From Methylibium sp965279545 (GTDB lineage Bacteria > Pseudomonadota > Gammaproteobacteria > Burkholderiales > Burkholderiaceae_C): a stretch of DNA of 64,000 bases. Below the pieces are notes generated by a model. The model was not told where the DNA came from. It worked only from the letters and a program-made list of their open reading frames with translations, and did not search any database. The translations under genes and the position numbers were made by a program. Location of the stretch: NCBI RefSeq assembly GCF_965279545.1, contig NZ_OZ257250.1, forward strand, positions 372,001 through 436,000, in the 5' to 3' direction. This document shows, piece by piece, positions 26,661 through 35,882 of this stretch (position 1 is its first letter; each line of letters begins with the position of its first letter).

Positions 26661-26947
26661 CCGCCAGGTAGTCCAAGCCCGCGCACGACGCGGGCTTTTT
26701 TTCGCGCGAGCCCCGCGTGGCGCGGGCTGCGGGCCCGATGGCCATTCTCAGCAGGGCGCTGACTGGACCATCGAAGCGCCTTCTCGGAGGCCTTTCTCAG
26801 TGGCCTCCAAAAGTGGTACGGATAATTCTTCCGACCATCACCGCCCCAAGTAGAACGGCCCCGCACCGCGGAGCCGTGATGATGTGTGTGGGGCGGTTCA
26901 TGCCATACCCAGAAGCTCCCGCAGCGCTGTCCACTCCATCGGCAGCG
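26661..26947 (+). repeat. Right copy of 287-bp direct repeat
   Basis: It matches 580-866 without gaps, starting CCGCCAGG (the tRNA-Ser tail) and including the same terminator hairpin. The rest of the tRNA is not present, so this is a tail-only copy. This is the pattern expected when an element integrates at a tRNA 3' end and recreates it on one side only. Bases 26948-27013 then lead to a carboxylesterase gene. Confidence 0.8.
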
Positions 26948-27013
26948 GACCGGTGACGCTGCCCTGCGCGATGGCTTCATTGGAGCCACCTGGCAGGGCT
27001 GATCGTGCGCTGG

Positions 27014-28654
27014 CTAGTGATCGAAGGCCAAGGTCAGGATGCCGCCAATCCTGAATCTGTCGAGGAACTGGAATCTCGATGTTCCTTCCTCCGGCCCGGC
27101 CTGCACAGCGTTGCCCAAGTGCATGGCATCGCTTCCCGGCCCCGCGTATCGAGGCCATTGTGACAACCCCGCCGCGTTCGGATCGCCATTGCGGGCAAAG
27201 TTGGTCCAATACGACTGGACAATGTCGGACATTGCCTTGTCCGCATTGCTCGGCGAACCAGGATAGAAGAACTGCAGATCGACAGGGGCACCGAAAACAA
27301 ACCAGAGGTCACTGCCGTGTGTTGCGAGTGGACTGTAGGACGACAAGTACGAGAAGTTGTAGACGTAGACCGGTGACTTCCCCGTTTGCCGTTGCAGATT
27401 GGCCCAGCCCCAGGTCTGGTACTTGATGTTTGCATCACCTTGCAGCGACTGCGCCGACTGCGCGGCCTGAGCATCGGTCCCCGCCGGGTATTGCTGCAGG
27501 AAGTCGGCCAGATTGTTGCTGCCGAAGACGGTCGCCGCAGCGTCGGTGAAGGCTCGAGCGCTGTCGTGTGGGAGCGACCAGCCCATGAAGAACATCCCCT
27601 CGTCATTGTTCCAACCCACCATCAGTGGCACGTCGGTCTGCTGTCCGCGCATGAACAGGACGTAAGGGTCGTCGGGCAGCACGTGCCCGTCGACGGTGGG
27701 GCCGAAGTTCGTCTCCCCAGGATTCGTTGCGAGGGTCCAGTTCGTCGCGGTTTGCAGTTGCAATGCGGGCGTGGCACGCAGATCCGCGAGTGTCGGTGCG
27801 TTGACTTTCACGCTCAGGGCCAAGCCCATGTTCTGCGCATCACCATGAGACATCATGGGGCCGCTGGAGGTTTCCCAGAATGCGCCGCTGCTTCCTATGG
27901 CTTTGTGAAACAGTCCCTTGGACAGGGGCGACGCCATCAACAGGCCAATTGCGTGGGAACCAGCCGACTCGCCGAAGACTGTCACGTTGTTGGGGTCGCC
28001 TCCGAACGCCGCAACGTTGTCGTGCACCCAGCGCAACGCGGCCAGCTGATCCAGCAGGCCGTACATGCCGGACTTGTGTCCATTGGACTCGGCATCCAGC
28101 TCCGGTCGGGACAAGAAGCCAAGAACACCCAGGCGGTAGTTGATCGAGACAACGACGACACCCTTGCGTGCAAGCACACCGCCGTCGTACAAGGGATCGG
28201 CGCTGGTGCCGTTCTGAAATCCGCCGCCGTGTATCCATACCATCACGGGCTGCTTGTCGCCGCGTTTGGCAGCGCCGGTCCAGACGTTCAAATTGAGGCA
28301 GTCTTCGCTGACGCCATTGGTCTGTATGGGGCCACTGGACGACGAAGCCCAGCAGCGGTTGCCGAACTGTGTCGCATCCCGGACCCCGGTCCATGCGGCG
28401 GCTGGTTGCGGCTCTTTCCAACGCAGGCTTTCAACCGGGGGGGCTGCGTACGGGATGCCCTTGAAGCTCCGGATCCCCGAGCTGTCCGGAAGATTCCCGA
28501 CGACGGATCCCGATCGGAGTTCGACCTGCGTTTCGACGGCGACAGCACTGTCGTCGTCGGACGAGTCACCACCACCGCAACCATGGACCACGAGCATCAG
28601 TAGGCCCGTGAGCAGGGATCGCAGGAGAATTTGTTGGCCGAATTGGTGTGTCAT
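27014..28654 (-). CDS. Secreted/lipoprotein type-B carboxylesterase
   Basis: This 546-residue protein has an N-terminal hydrophobic stretch followed by VVHGCGGGDSSDDD, resembling a lipobox with the lipidated Cys and an acidic linker. The domain follows the type-B carboxylesterase pattern: GIPYAAPPVESLRWKEPQP, EDCLNLNVW, oxyanion GGGFQNGTS and nucleophile elbow GESAGSHA. It probably hydrolyses an ester outside the cytoplasm, releasing an acid that cluster B then uses. It lies 66 bp from the right direct repeat and in the same direction as the next three genes (28910-32166). Confidence 0.92.
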   Translation of the reverse strand: MTHQFGQQILLRSLLTGLLMLVVHGCGGGDSSDDDSAVAVETQVELRSGSVVGNLPDSSGIRSFKGIPYAAPPVESLRWKEPQPAAAWTGVRDATQFGNRCWASSSSGPIQTNGVSEDCLNLNVWTGAAKRGDKQPVMVWIHGGGFQNGTSADPLYDGGVLARKGVVVVSINYRLGVLGFLSRPELDAESNGHKSGMYGLLDQLAALRWVHDNVAAFGGDPNNVTVFGESAGSHAIGLLMASPLSKGLFHKAIGSSGAFWETSSGPMMSHGDAQNMGLALSVKVNAPTLADLRATPALQLQTATNWTLATNPGETNFGPTVDGHVLPDDPYVLFMRGQQTDVPLMVGWNNDEGMFFMGWSLPHDSARAFTDAAATVFGSNNLADFLQQYPAGTDAQAAQSAQSLQGDANIKYQTWGWANLQRQTGKSPVYVYNFSYLSSYSPLATHGSDLWFVFGAPVDLQFFYPGSPSNADKAMSDIVQSYWTNFARNGDPNAAGLSQWPRYAGPGSDAMHLGNAVQAGPEEGTSRFQFLDRFRIGGILTLAFDH

Positions 28655-28909
28655 GTTTCAGTCCTCATCATGTGCGTGATGGAAGGTAGGCTGTCCCCGC
28701 TGCATGGCGCTGGGAATATGGGAACCGCCGAATGCCTCTCTCGGGGAGCGGACTTGGCTCCGCCCCCGATCAAGTCTCGTTGGCCAGTCGAATGAGCCAA
28801 CCTCCGAGCGTCGAGATGCGACAGCGCTTGCCATTGCCATAGACCCGCTCGAAGTCAGGCGTCGTCCAGGGTGGGGTATGTCAACGACCGCCCGCCCGAT
28901 GCTTGATGC

Positions 28910-29941
28910 TCAACGAGTGTTCATCGCCGAGCCCGAACGCATCGCGACGATTCGCCGTGCATGGATCGACGGCGCGTCGGACTTGATGTCCACCAACGGC
29001 GGCGTCGGCTTCTGACGCAGTCTGGCGTACTGCGCTTCGAGCACGAACTTGTCTTCGGCGAATGCGGTGTCGATTTCCTGGTAGACGCGGTCCGTCAGGT
29101 CCGGCATACCGGGCTTGACCTCGTGAGCAATGGTCCAGAAGTAGTGCGACACGCCCTCGCTGGCCGGCGTCAGTGCGTGCAGGGATCGCAGTGAAAAGCC
29201 ACCGTCCCGTCGCCCTTCGCAAGCGCCGGTATCGACGTCCTTCGCGCCGGCGTTGATGGTGATCAGGCCCGGCCTGAAATCGATCTCGATCCAGCGGTCG
29301 ACGCGTCCGGTGAAGCCATGCGCTGCGACGTAGGTCGGCGGCGGCAGCGAGTTGCGCAGCCAGCGCACCACCGAGACGCTGTCCCCGGTGCGCGAGAAGT
29401 TCATCTCGGCGTTCGAGTGCGCGTCGGGCTGGCCACCGATCGTGCTCTTGTGCACGTAGCCGACATGCGTCAGATCCAGCAGGTTGTCGGCCACCAGCAG
29501 ATGGTCGGCCTGCACCTCGTTGCGCTTGCCGCGATGTGCCCAGCCCGGCGCGGCATGCCACTCGTAGCGCGGGATCATGTTCACGTCGGCCTTTGCCGGG
29601 TCCCCGAGCCAGATCCAAACCAGGCCGTCGCGCTCGGCCACCGGATAATTTGCGACGCGCGCCGCCGACGGGATGGTGTCCTGGCCGGGCACCTTGACGC
29701 AGACGCCGCAGCCGTCGAACACCAAGCCGTGGTAGCCGCAGCGGATGCCCTCGGGGACCAGTTCGCCCAGGGCGAGCGGCAGGCCGCGGTGGCAGCACCG
29801 GTCCTCCAGTGCGGCAGGCAGGCCGTCGGTGCGCCGGAACAGCACGATCGGCTCGTTCAGCAGCGTGCGGCCGACGGGCCTGCCGCCAAGTTCATCGGCG
29901 AAGGCCGCGACGTACCAGCAATCCTTCAGAAACGTACTCAT
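28910..29941 (-). CDS. Rieske non-heme iron oxygenase B1
   Basis: This 343-residue protein starts MSTFLKDCWYVAAFADELGG after AGAGGGCCACC. The Rieske ligands are Cys49, His51, Cys68 and His71, with the slightly unusual RCCHRGLPL. The catalytic segment is DNLLDLTHVGYVH. It shares a central SLPPPTYVAAHGFTGRVDRW block with B2 at 40486, so B1 and B2 form one paralogous pair. An upstream frame to 30019 has no ribosome site. No reductase is adjacent. The reductase at 41522 is the likely donor. Confidence 0.91.
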   Translation of the reverse strand: MSTFLKDCWYVAAFADELGGRPVGRTLLNEPIVLFRRTDGLPAALEDRCCHRGLPLALGELVPEGIRCGYHGLVFDGCGVCVKVPGQDTIPSAARVANYPVAERDGLVWIWLGDPAKADVNMIPRYEWHAAPGWAHRGKRNEVQADHLLVADNLLDLTHVGYVHKSTIGGQPDAHSNAEMNFSRTGDSVSVVRWLRNSLPPPTYVAAHGFTGRVDRWIEIDFRPGLITINAGAKDVDTGACEGRRDGGFSLRSLHALTPASEGVSHYFWTIAHEVKPGMPDLTDRVYQEIDTAFAEDKFVLEAQYARLRQKPTPPLVDIKSDAPSIHARRIVAMRSGSAMNTR

Positions 29942-30108
29942 GGTGGCCCTCTTCGAGATGGTCTCGTCCTCGGTGCGACTCATGCGTCTGCCGAACATCC
30001 CGCTCCCGGGAGCAGGCACGTGCGGGCCGCAGTTCTACGCACTCGAGGACAACGCACGGCAGGTGGTGGCTGCCGCGATCGGTGCAATGGCCGTGCAGTG
30101 GCCGCTCG

Positions 30109-31143
30109 CTAGAACGTGTGCCGAATGCCGACCTGCAGCCCGGTGATGTCCTGCCCGGGAGCGGGTGCTGCAATGTCGAGGCGACCCGGCCACATGCCGA
30201 ATGCCGCCGCGCCCTTGTTGTCGACCTTTGCTATCGAGGCGTAGAGCGTCGTGCGCTTGGACATCAGGTGGAAATACCCGATGGCGGACTGCGTGGCGTT
30301 GCCTGCCTGCGCATCACGGCGGATCACCGACGCGCGAATCTCGCCCGGCCCCAGTGGAACGGTCGTGCCCAGCATGTACCCGTTCACGTTGGACAGCCCA
30401 TCGATGCGATTGGTCTGCACCCAGCCGTGCAGCTTGACTGTGCCCAGGTCATAGGTTCCGCCCAGAGCGTAGGTTTGGCTGTCGAGCGTAGACACGCCGG
30501 GCCGGCCTACCGCGACGCCAGGCACCTTGATGTTGTCGTAGGAAACGGCAACGAATCCGTTCCCTCTTTTGTATTCGGCCGCAAGCGAGTGCCCACGGCC
30601 GGGGCCACCCTCCGATGCCGCCACGATCGCTCTTACTGACAAGCCATCCCAGTTCGGCGATATGTACTGGACGGCGTTGTCATGCATCACGGCGTATCCG
30701 CGCAGACCTTGCAGCAAGTTCAGATTGGCGCCGTTGTTGCTGCGGATGAATGGGTCGATCGCGCGCGTCAGCCAGATCGCTGGCGTGAACTGACTGCCCA
30801 GTTGCACCGAGCCGTAGCGGCTATCGCCGATGCCCACCAGGGCCTCACGATTCCAGAACTTGGTGGGGACCTGGGCGCTACCCGTGTCGATCTGGTAACC
30901 GTTCTCCAATTTGAAGAATGCGCGCATGCCCCCGCCGAGATCCTCGGTGCCGCGCAGCCCCCACAGCGACGTGTCGCTGGAGACTGTCTTTCGGGTCGTG
31001 CTGTCGGCTCCCGCCACGGCCGAAAAACGCTGCAGGTTGATCGACGCATCGAGGCGGCCGTAAATCGTTACATTCGACTGCGCCGACGCTTCCATCGTCA
31101 GCGCTGCCAAGCCTGCAAGCCAGCAGGCATTCATCTTCCTCAT
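30109..31143 (-). CDS. Outer-membrane porin (Burkholderiales trimeric type)
   Basis: This 344-residue protein has a signal peptide (MRKMNACWLAGLAALTMEASA) followed by the porin start QSNVTIYGRLDASINLQRFS and ends in a terminal Phe (LQVGIRHTF), as required for barrel assembly. Family marks include SLWGLRGTEDLGGGMRAFFKLENGYQ and WNREALVGIG. The ATG at 31143 follows AGGAGACAAGC; an upstream ATG at 31170 lacks one. It likely allows the anionic substrate of cluster B into the periplasm for the ABC system. Confidence 0.95.
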   Translation of the reverse strand: MRKMNACWLAGLAALTMEASAQSNVTIYGRLDASINLQRFSAVAGADSTTRKTVSSDTSLWGLRGTEDLGGGMRAFFKLENGYQIDTGSAQVPTKFWNREALVGIGDSRYGSVQLGSQFTPAIWLTRAIDPFIRSNNGANLNLLQGLRGYAVMHDNAVQYISPNWDGLSVRAIVAASEGGPGRGHSLAAEYKRGNGFVAVSYDNIKVPGVAVGRPGVSTLDSQTYALGGTYDLGTVKLHGWVQTNRIDGLSNVNGYMLGTTVPLGPGEIRASVIRRDAQAGNATQSAIGYFHLMSKRTTLYASIAKVDNKGAAAFGMWPGRLDIAAPAPGQDITGLQVGIRHTF

Positions 31144-31260
31144 CGCTTGTCTCCTGTTTTGTTGGATCAAAAACAGGTGGGACGATAGGGAGGCTGATCG
31201 ATAGCGAATAGATGCCGCGCATGCGGCGGCGATGCCGGATTGGATATCGCTCGCGCGATG

Positions 31261-32166
31261 TCAGTCCGCGAGTGTGTGCATGTGCATGCTGGCGCGCCGC
31301 ATCATGTCGCAGAAGTATTCGGCGGCCGGTGTCAGCGGCAACCCGGTGCGGTAAAGGATGCAGACCGGCGGAGCTGGCAGCACCTCCTCGACCGGAATGA
31401 CCGCCAGCACGTCGCGCCACAGCGGAAACTGCACCCATTGCACCGGCAGCATCATCAGCATGTCGGAGTAAGCCATCGCGACCAGGAAACTCAGCGCGGA
31501 CTGCGCCTGCATCACCAGCTTCGGCGCGGGCAGCCCATGCTTGGCGAACAGTGGGCCCAGTTCTTCTTCGGCCTTGTGGGTGATCGAGGTGGTGATCCAC
31601 TCCGCGTCGACCAGTTCGCGCAGGCTGCGCGCATGCGCGAGTGGATGCCCCTTGCGGCCGAGGATCACGCGGGTGTTGTCGAACAGCTTTTCCATCGCGG
31701 TCTCGCCGGGGATCTCTTCGGGTGGCGGGCCGATGTAGCAGTCGATCGTGCCATCGAGCAATGAGGCCTCGACCCTGGGGAATACCGCGTCGATAACGTT
31801 CAGCATCACCTTCGGGTAACGCGTGCGGAACGGTCGCAGCGCATTCGGCAGCAACGCGATGTGCGGTACGCTGGACAGGCAGACCGTCAGATGGCCGTGC
31901 GTCTCGCCGCGCAGCTGGTCGATCTCTTCCTGGGCGCGCCGCAGGTCGCTGCGCACCGAGGCGGCGCGGCGCTGGAACACCTCGCCCATCGGCGTGAGGT
32001 GCACGCCGCGCGCGCGGCGTTCGAACAGCACCACCCCCAGTTCGCGCTCCAGTTCCTGGATGCTGCGCGTCAGCGCGGGCTGGGCAACCCCCAGGGAGCG
32101 AGCCGCGGCGCGAAGGCTCCCGCGCTCGGCCACGGTCAGAAAGTCACGCAGCGAGTTCAGTTTCAC
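31261..32166 (-). CDS. LysR-family regulator of catabolic cluster B
   Basis: This 301-residue protein has an N-terminal HTH (MKLNSLRDFLTVAERGSLRA ... SLGVAQPALTRSIQELE) and a LysR substrate domain. It is divergent from the FAD-monooxygenase gene, with an inverted repeat AAAAGAT/ATCTTTT in between, so it probably activates the monooxygenase-dioxygenase-FAH set and perhaps the porin. The effector domain resembles regulators of aromatic catabolism; the ligand is unknown. Confidence 0.93.
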   Translation of the reverse strand: MKLNSLRDFLTVAERGSLRAAARSLGVAQPALTRSIQELERELGVVLFERRARGVHLTPMGEVFQRRAASVRSDLRRAQEEIDQLRGETHGHLTVCLSSVPHIALLPNALRPFRTRYPKVMLNVIDAVFPRVEASLLDGTIDCYIGPPPEEIPGETAMEKLFDNTRVILGRKGHPLAHARSLRELVDAEWITTSITHKAEEELGPLFAKHGLPAPKLVMQAQSALSFLVAMAYSDMLMMLPVQWVQFPLWRDVLAVIPVEEVLPAPPVCILYRTGLPLTPAAEYFCDMMRRASMHMHTLAD

Positions 32167-32198
32167 GGCAGGACTGATTCAGTTTCGTTATCGACTGC

Positions 32199-32216
32199 AA
32201 AAGATTGTCATCTTTT
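32199..32216. promoter_or_regulatory. Candidate LysR operator, cluster B
   Basis: The arms AAAAGAT (32199-32205) and ATCTTTT (32210-32216) are perfect complements around TGTC. The site lies 33 bp from the LysR start in the divergent intergenic region. Confidence 0.55.
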
Positions 32217-32303
32217 CGCATAGCAGTTCCTCTCCGTACGATCCCTCATCGATCAAGAAGAGCCGCTCGCGCTGTCCGCGCGAGTGGATACACAGGAGAC
32301 GAG

Positions 32304-33953
32304 ATGACCGATCCGAACGGACCGCGGGTGCTGATCGTCGGCGCGGGCCCGGTGGGCCTGGCGACCGCGATCGAGCTGGGGCATCGTGGTATCGCCTGCA
32401 TGCTGATCGAGCGCAATGACCGCGTCGGTTACGCGCCGCGCGCCAAGACGACCAACGTGCGCACACGTGAACACCTGCGGCGCTGGGGCATTGCCGGCAA
32501 GTTGCGCGCCGCCTCGCCGCTGGGCGTGGACTACCCCTCCAACGTGCTGTTCGTGACGCGGCTGGCCGGGTACGAACTGGCCCGTTTCGAGAACGCCTTC
32601 TACTGCGCGCCGGGGCGCAATCCGCTGTACTCCGAGCACTCGCAGTGGATTCCGCAGTACCGCGTCGAGGAAGTGCTGCGAGAGCATGCCGGATCGATTC
32701 CCGGTGTCGATCTGCGATTCGGCTGTGAGCTGCAGTCGCTGGCACAGAGCGGGCAGGGCGTGCAGGCGCGGCTGCGCGATCTGGCAAGTGGCGAGGACAT
32801 CACCGTCGCGACCGACTATCTGATCGGCGCCGACGGCGCCAGAAGCACCGTGCGCGCGGCGATCGGCGTGCAGATGAAGGGCAGCTACGGTCTGTCACGC
32901 AACTACAACATCGTCTTTCGGGCGCCCGGCCTGGCGCAGGCCCACCGCCACGGCCCCGCGGTGATGTACTGGCAAGTCAACGCCGAGGTGCCGAGCCTCA
33001 TCGGTCCCATGGACCGCGGCGACAAGTGGTTCTTCATGCCGACCAAGGTGGCCGAAGGTGTCCGTCTGCAGGATCTGGATGGCCCGGCGCTGATCCGGAG
33101 CGCTACCGGTATCGACCTGCCCTACGAGGTGCTCAGCACCGATGAATGGGTGGCCAGCAAGTTGATCGGCGACCGCTATCGCGACCGCCGCGTCTTCCTG
33201 GCCGGCGACGCCTGCCACTTGCACCCGCCGTTTGGTGGCTATGGCATGAACATGGGCATCGCCGACGGCGTGGATCTGGGCTGGAAGCTGGCGGCGGTCC
33301 TGCAGGGCTGGGGCGGCCCGGCGCTGCTGGACAGCTACGAGGCCGAGCGCCGACCGGTGCACGAGCAAGTGCTGGACGAGGCGGAGGCCAATCACGCGAT
33401 GCTTGGCAACCAACTGTGGGCCGAGGGCCTGGAGGACGAGGGCGAGCACGGCGAGCGTGTGCGGCGCGAGACGGGTGCGCGTGTACAGGCGGCCAAGGTG
33501 CGCGAGTTCTCGACGCTGGGTGTGGTTCTTGGCTACCGCTACGACGACTCGCCGGTGATCGTCGGGGACGGTTCGCCGCCTGCGCCGCACGACTTCCTGA
33601 ACTACGTCCCCTCGGCGCGTCCTGGCGCGTTGGCGCCGCACGCTTGGTTGCACGACGGCAGCTCGCTATACGACCACTTCGGTTCCGGTTTCACACTTCT
33701 GGCCAGCCCGAGCGCGCAACCCGAGGCAATTGATCAGGCGCGCCGCCAGGCGCAGGCGGCCGGGGTGCCGCTGACGGTGCTGCAGTTGCGCGAAGCCGGC
33801 ATCGCGACGCTCTACCAGGCGCGCTATACCCTGATTCGGCCCGATCAGCACGTCGCATGGCGCGGCGACGCCTGGCCGACCGTGGCGGCGGCGCTGTTTC
33901 AACGCGTCAGTGGCCGCGCTTCCACCAGTGGTGCCAGCCAGAGGGCTGATTGA
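32304..33953 (+). CDS. FAD-dependent aromatic monooxygenase (class A hydroxylase)
   Basis: This 549-residue protein has the three flavin hydroxylase fingerprints: GxGxxG in VLIVGAGPVGLATAIELG, DG in YLIGADGARSTVR, and GD in RVFLAGDACHLHPPFGGYGMNMGIADG. A C-terminal thioredoxin-like extension is expected at this length, as in phenol and hydroxyphenylpropionate hydroxylases. It hydroxylates a phenolic ring using NAD(P)H and O2. ATG 32304 follows AGGAGACGAG. Its stop TGA overlaps the next ATG (TGATG), so the dioxygenase is coupled. Confidence 0.95.
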   Translation: MTDPNGPRVLIVGAGPVGLATAIELGHRGIACMLIERNDRVGYAPRAKTTNVRTREHLRRWGIAGKLRAASPLGVDYPSNVLFVTRLAGYELARFENAFYCAPGRNPLYSEHSQWIPQYRVEEVLREHAGSIPGVDLRFGCELQSLAQSGQGVQARLRDLASGEDITVATDYLIGADGARSTVRAAIGVQMKGSYGLSRNYNIVFRAPGLAQAHRHGPAVMYWQVNAEVPSLIGPMDRGDKWFFMPTKVAEGVRLQDLDGPALIRSATGIDLPYEVLSTDEWVASKLIGDRYRDRRVFLAGDACHLHPPFGGYGMNMGIADGVDLGWKLAAVLQGWGGPALLDSYEAERRPVHEQVLDEAEANHAMLGNQLWAEGLEDEGEHGERVRRETGARVQAAKVREFSTLGVVLGYRYDDSPVIVGDGSPPAPHDFLNYVPSARPGALAPHAWLHDGSSLYDHFGSGFTLLASPSAQPEAIDQARRQAQAAGVPLTVLQLREAGIATLYQARYTLIRPDQHVAWRGDAWPTVAAALFQRVSGRASTSGASQRAD

Positions 33954-34900
33954 TGGACGCCGCCGTGCATTCCGTGCACCGTTTTGTCTTCTCGGTGCCC
34001 GACATCGAAGAGGCAGAGCGCTTCTACACCGCCTTTGGCCTGCGGGTCGTGCGCAATGGCCGGCGTATCGATCTGTACACCCACGGCCACGCGCATCGCT
34101 GGGGAACCGTGCACGACAGCCGTGCGCCCAAGAAGCTCGAGTACATCGCCTACGGTGTGCACGAGCAAGACATGCCGGTGCTGTGCGAGCGCATCGAACG
34201 CCTGGGTCTCGGGCGAGCGCCTCATCCCTGGGCGGACGAGCCGGGCCTGTGGCTGAACGACGTCGACGGCATCGCGACCCAGCTGGTGATAGCGCGCAAG
34301 GTTTCCCCCAATGCGAAGACGGCTCGTGTGAGCGTCCGGCCGCCAGAACGGGGCCATGGCGCCGCGCCGAGCCGCAGCGCGGTCAAGCAGGTGCGGCCGC
34401 GATATCTGTCGCACGTTTTGCGCTTCACGCCCGACGTCCCGCGCATGGTCGCGTTCTGCCGTGACGTCCTGGGCTTGCGCCTCAGCGACCACTCGCGCGA
34501 TCTCATTGCGTTCATGCACGGTGCCCATGGGAGCGACCACCATCTGGTCGCGTTCGCGAAGTCGCACGGGCCCGGCCTGCACCACACCAGCTGGGACGTC
34601 GGCAGTCTCGACGACGTGGGTATCGGTAGCGAGCAGATGCGAGCCCACGGTTTCGACCGAGGGTGGGGCGTCGGCCGCCACGTGCTCGGCTCGAACTATT
34701 TCTACTACGTGCGCGACCCGTGGGGCAGCTACGCCGAGTATTCGCACGACATCGACTTCGTGCCGGCCGGCTTCAACTGGCCCGCGGGAGACCATGACCC
34801 GGTCGATTCTCTTTACGTCTGGGGGCCGACGCTGCCGGACGACTTCATCACCAACCACGAGCAGCACCCTGCTGCGTGCCGACACGAAGGAACCTCATGA
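33953..34900 (+). CDS. Type I extradiol ring-cleavage dioxygenase (two VOC domains)
   Basis: This 315-residue protein has two VOC domains, with the metal site in the second: His154 (YLSHVLRF), His210 or His211 (GLHHTSWD) and Glu262 in YVRDPWGSYAEYSHD. This is the canonical 2-His-1-Glu iron site of catechol 2,3-dioxygenase-like enzymes. It should cleave the ring next to two hydroxyls produced by the upstream monooxygenase. It begins at ATG 33953 inside the overlap with the monooxygenase stop. The substrate is unknown. Confidence 0.93.
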   Translation: MDAAVHSVHRFVFSVPDIEEAERFYTAFGLRVVRNGRRIDLYTHGHAHRWGTVHDSRAPKKLEYIAYGVHEQDMPVLCERIERLGLGRAPHPWADEPGLWLNDVDGIATQLVIARKVSPNAKTARVSVRPPERGHGAAPSRSAVKQVRPRYLSHVLRFTPDVPRMVAFCRDVLGLRLSDHSRDLIAFMHGAHGSDHHLVAFAKSHGPGLHHTSWDVGSLDDVGIGSEQMRAHGFDRGWGVGRHVLGSNYFYYVRDPWGSYAEYSHDIDFVPAGFNWPAGDHDPVDSLYVWGPTLPDDFITNHEQHPAACRHEGTS

Positions 34901-35760
34901 GACTAGTTGCCTTTCGCTCCGACGGTGGACAACCCGCACTGGGTGCTCGCCTTGGACAGGAGCTGGTGGATTTGACCGCACTCGGTTTGCCCACCACGCT
35001 GGACGAACTGCTGCGCCAAGGCGAGGCCGGCTTCGCAGCGGCACGCGATGCTGTCACCCGCGCCAAGGTCCGCCGTCCGCTGGCCGGATTGCGCTACCTG
35101 CCGCCGATCGCACTGCCCTCGAAGGCATTCGCGGCCGGACTCAATTTCGTCGACCACGCGGCGGAGTCTCCCTACAAGGATCCGCCTGCCTATCCGGTGA
35201 TGTTCCAACGCTTCCCATCCTCCTGGGTGGCTCACGGGGAAGCACTGGTGCGGCCGAAGGTGTCGGAGCAGTTCGACTACGAGGCCGAACTGGTGGTGGT
35301 GATCGGCCGTCCCGGTCGCGCGATTCCGAAGGCGCGCGCGCTCGAGCATGTGGCGGGCTACTCCTTGTTCAACGACGGCTCGGTGCGCGACTACCAGCTG
35401 CGCGTGACGCAATGGATGATTGGCAAGAACTTCGACCGCAGCGGCTCTTTCGGTCCCGAGTTCGTGACCGCCGATGAGCTGCCGCCCGGCGCGAAGGGCC
35501 TGCAGCTGCAGTGCCGGCTGAACGGCCGCGTGCTGCAGAACGCCAACACCAACGACATGATCTTCGACGTGCCCGCGTTGATCGAGGCCTGTTCCGAGGC
35601 GATGGCGCTGGTGCCGGGCGACATCATCATCGCCGGCACACCGTCGGGTGTCGGCTTCGCGCGCAAGCCGCCGGTCTTCATGAGGGCCGGGGACGTCTGC
35701 GAGGTCGAGGTCGAAGGGCTCGGCCTGCTGCGCAACCCGGTGATCGACGAGGAAGACTAG
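34897..35760 (+). CDS. Fumarylacetoacetate-hydrolase-family protein
   Basis: This 287-residue protein has FAH marks: FDYEAELVVVIGR with acidic metal ligands, HVAGYSLFNDGSVRDYQ, NANTNDMIFDVPALIEA and IIAGTPSGVGFARKPP. Family members hydrolyse or isomerise ring-fission products (fumarylpyruvate, 2-hydroxyhepta-dienedioate and others). ATG 34897 overlaps the dioxygenase stop (ATGA) and has AAGGA upstream. Probably it acts right after ring cleavage. Which reaction it catalyses is not clear from sequence. Confidence 0.93.
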   Translation: MRLVAFRSDGGQPALGARLGQELVDLTALGLPTTLDELLRQGEAGFAAARDAVTRAKVRRPLAGLRYLPPIALPSKAFAAGLNFVDHAAESPYKDPPAYPVMFQRFPSSWVAHGEALVRPKVSEQFDYEAELVVVIGRPGRAIPKARALEHVAGYSLFNDGSVRDYQLRVTQWMIGKNFDRSGSFGPEFVTADELPPGAKGLQLQCRLNGRVLQNANTNDMIFDVPALIEACSEAMALVPGDIIIAGTPSGVGFARKPPVFMRAGDVCEVEVEGLGLLRNPVIDEED

Positions 35761-35882
35761 GCCCCCGTGCCATCGGTTCGTGCGCCTGGCGGCGTGACCT
35801 GCGCCGAGCGGCAACCAACCGGATATCGAAGCTGCGAGGCCGGCTCGATCATCCAGATCAGAGAATCAAGGAGACAACAAAC

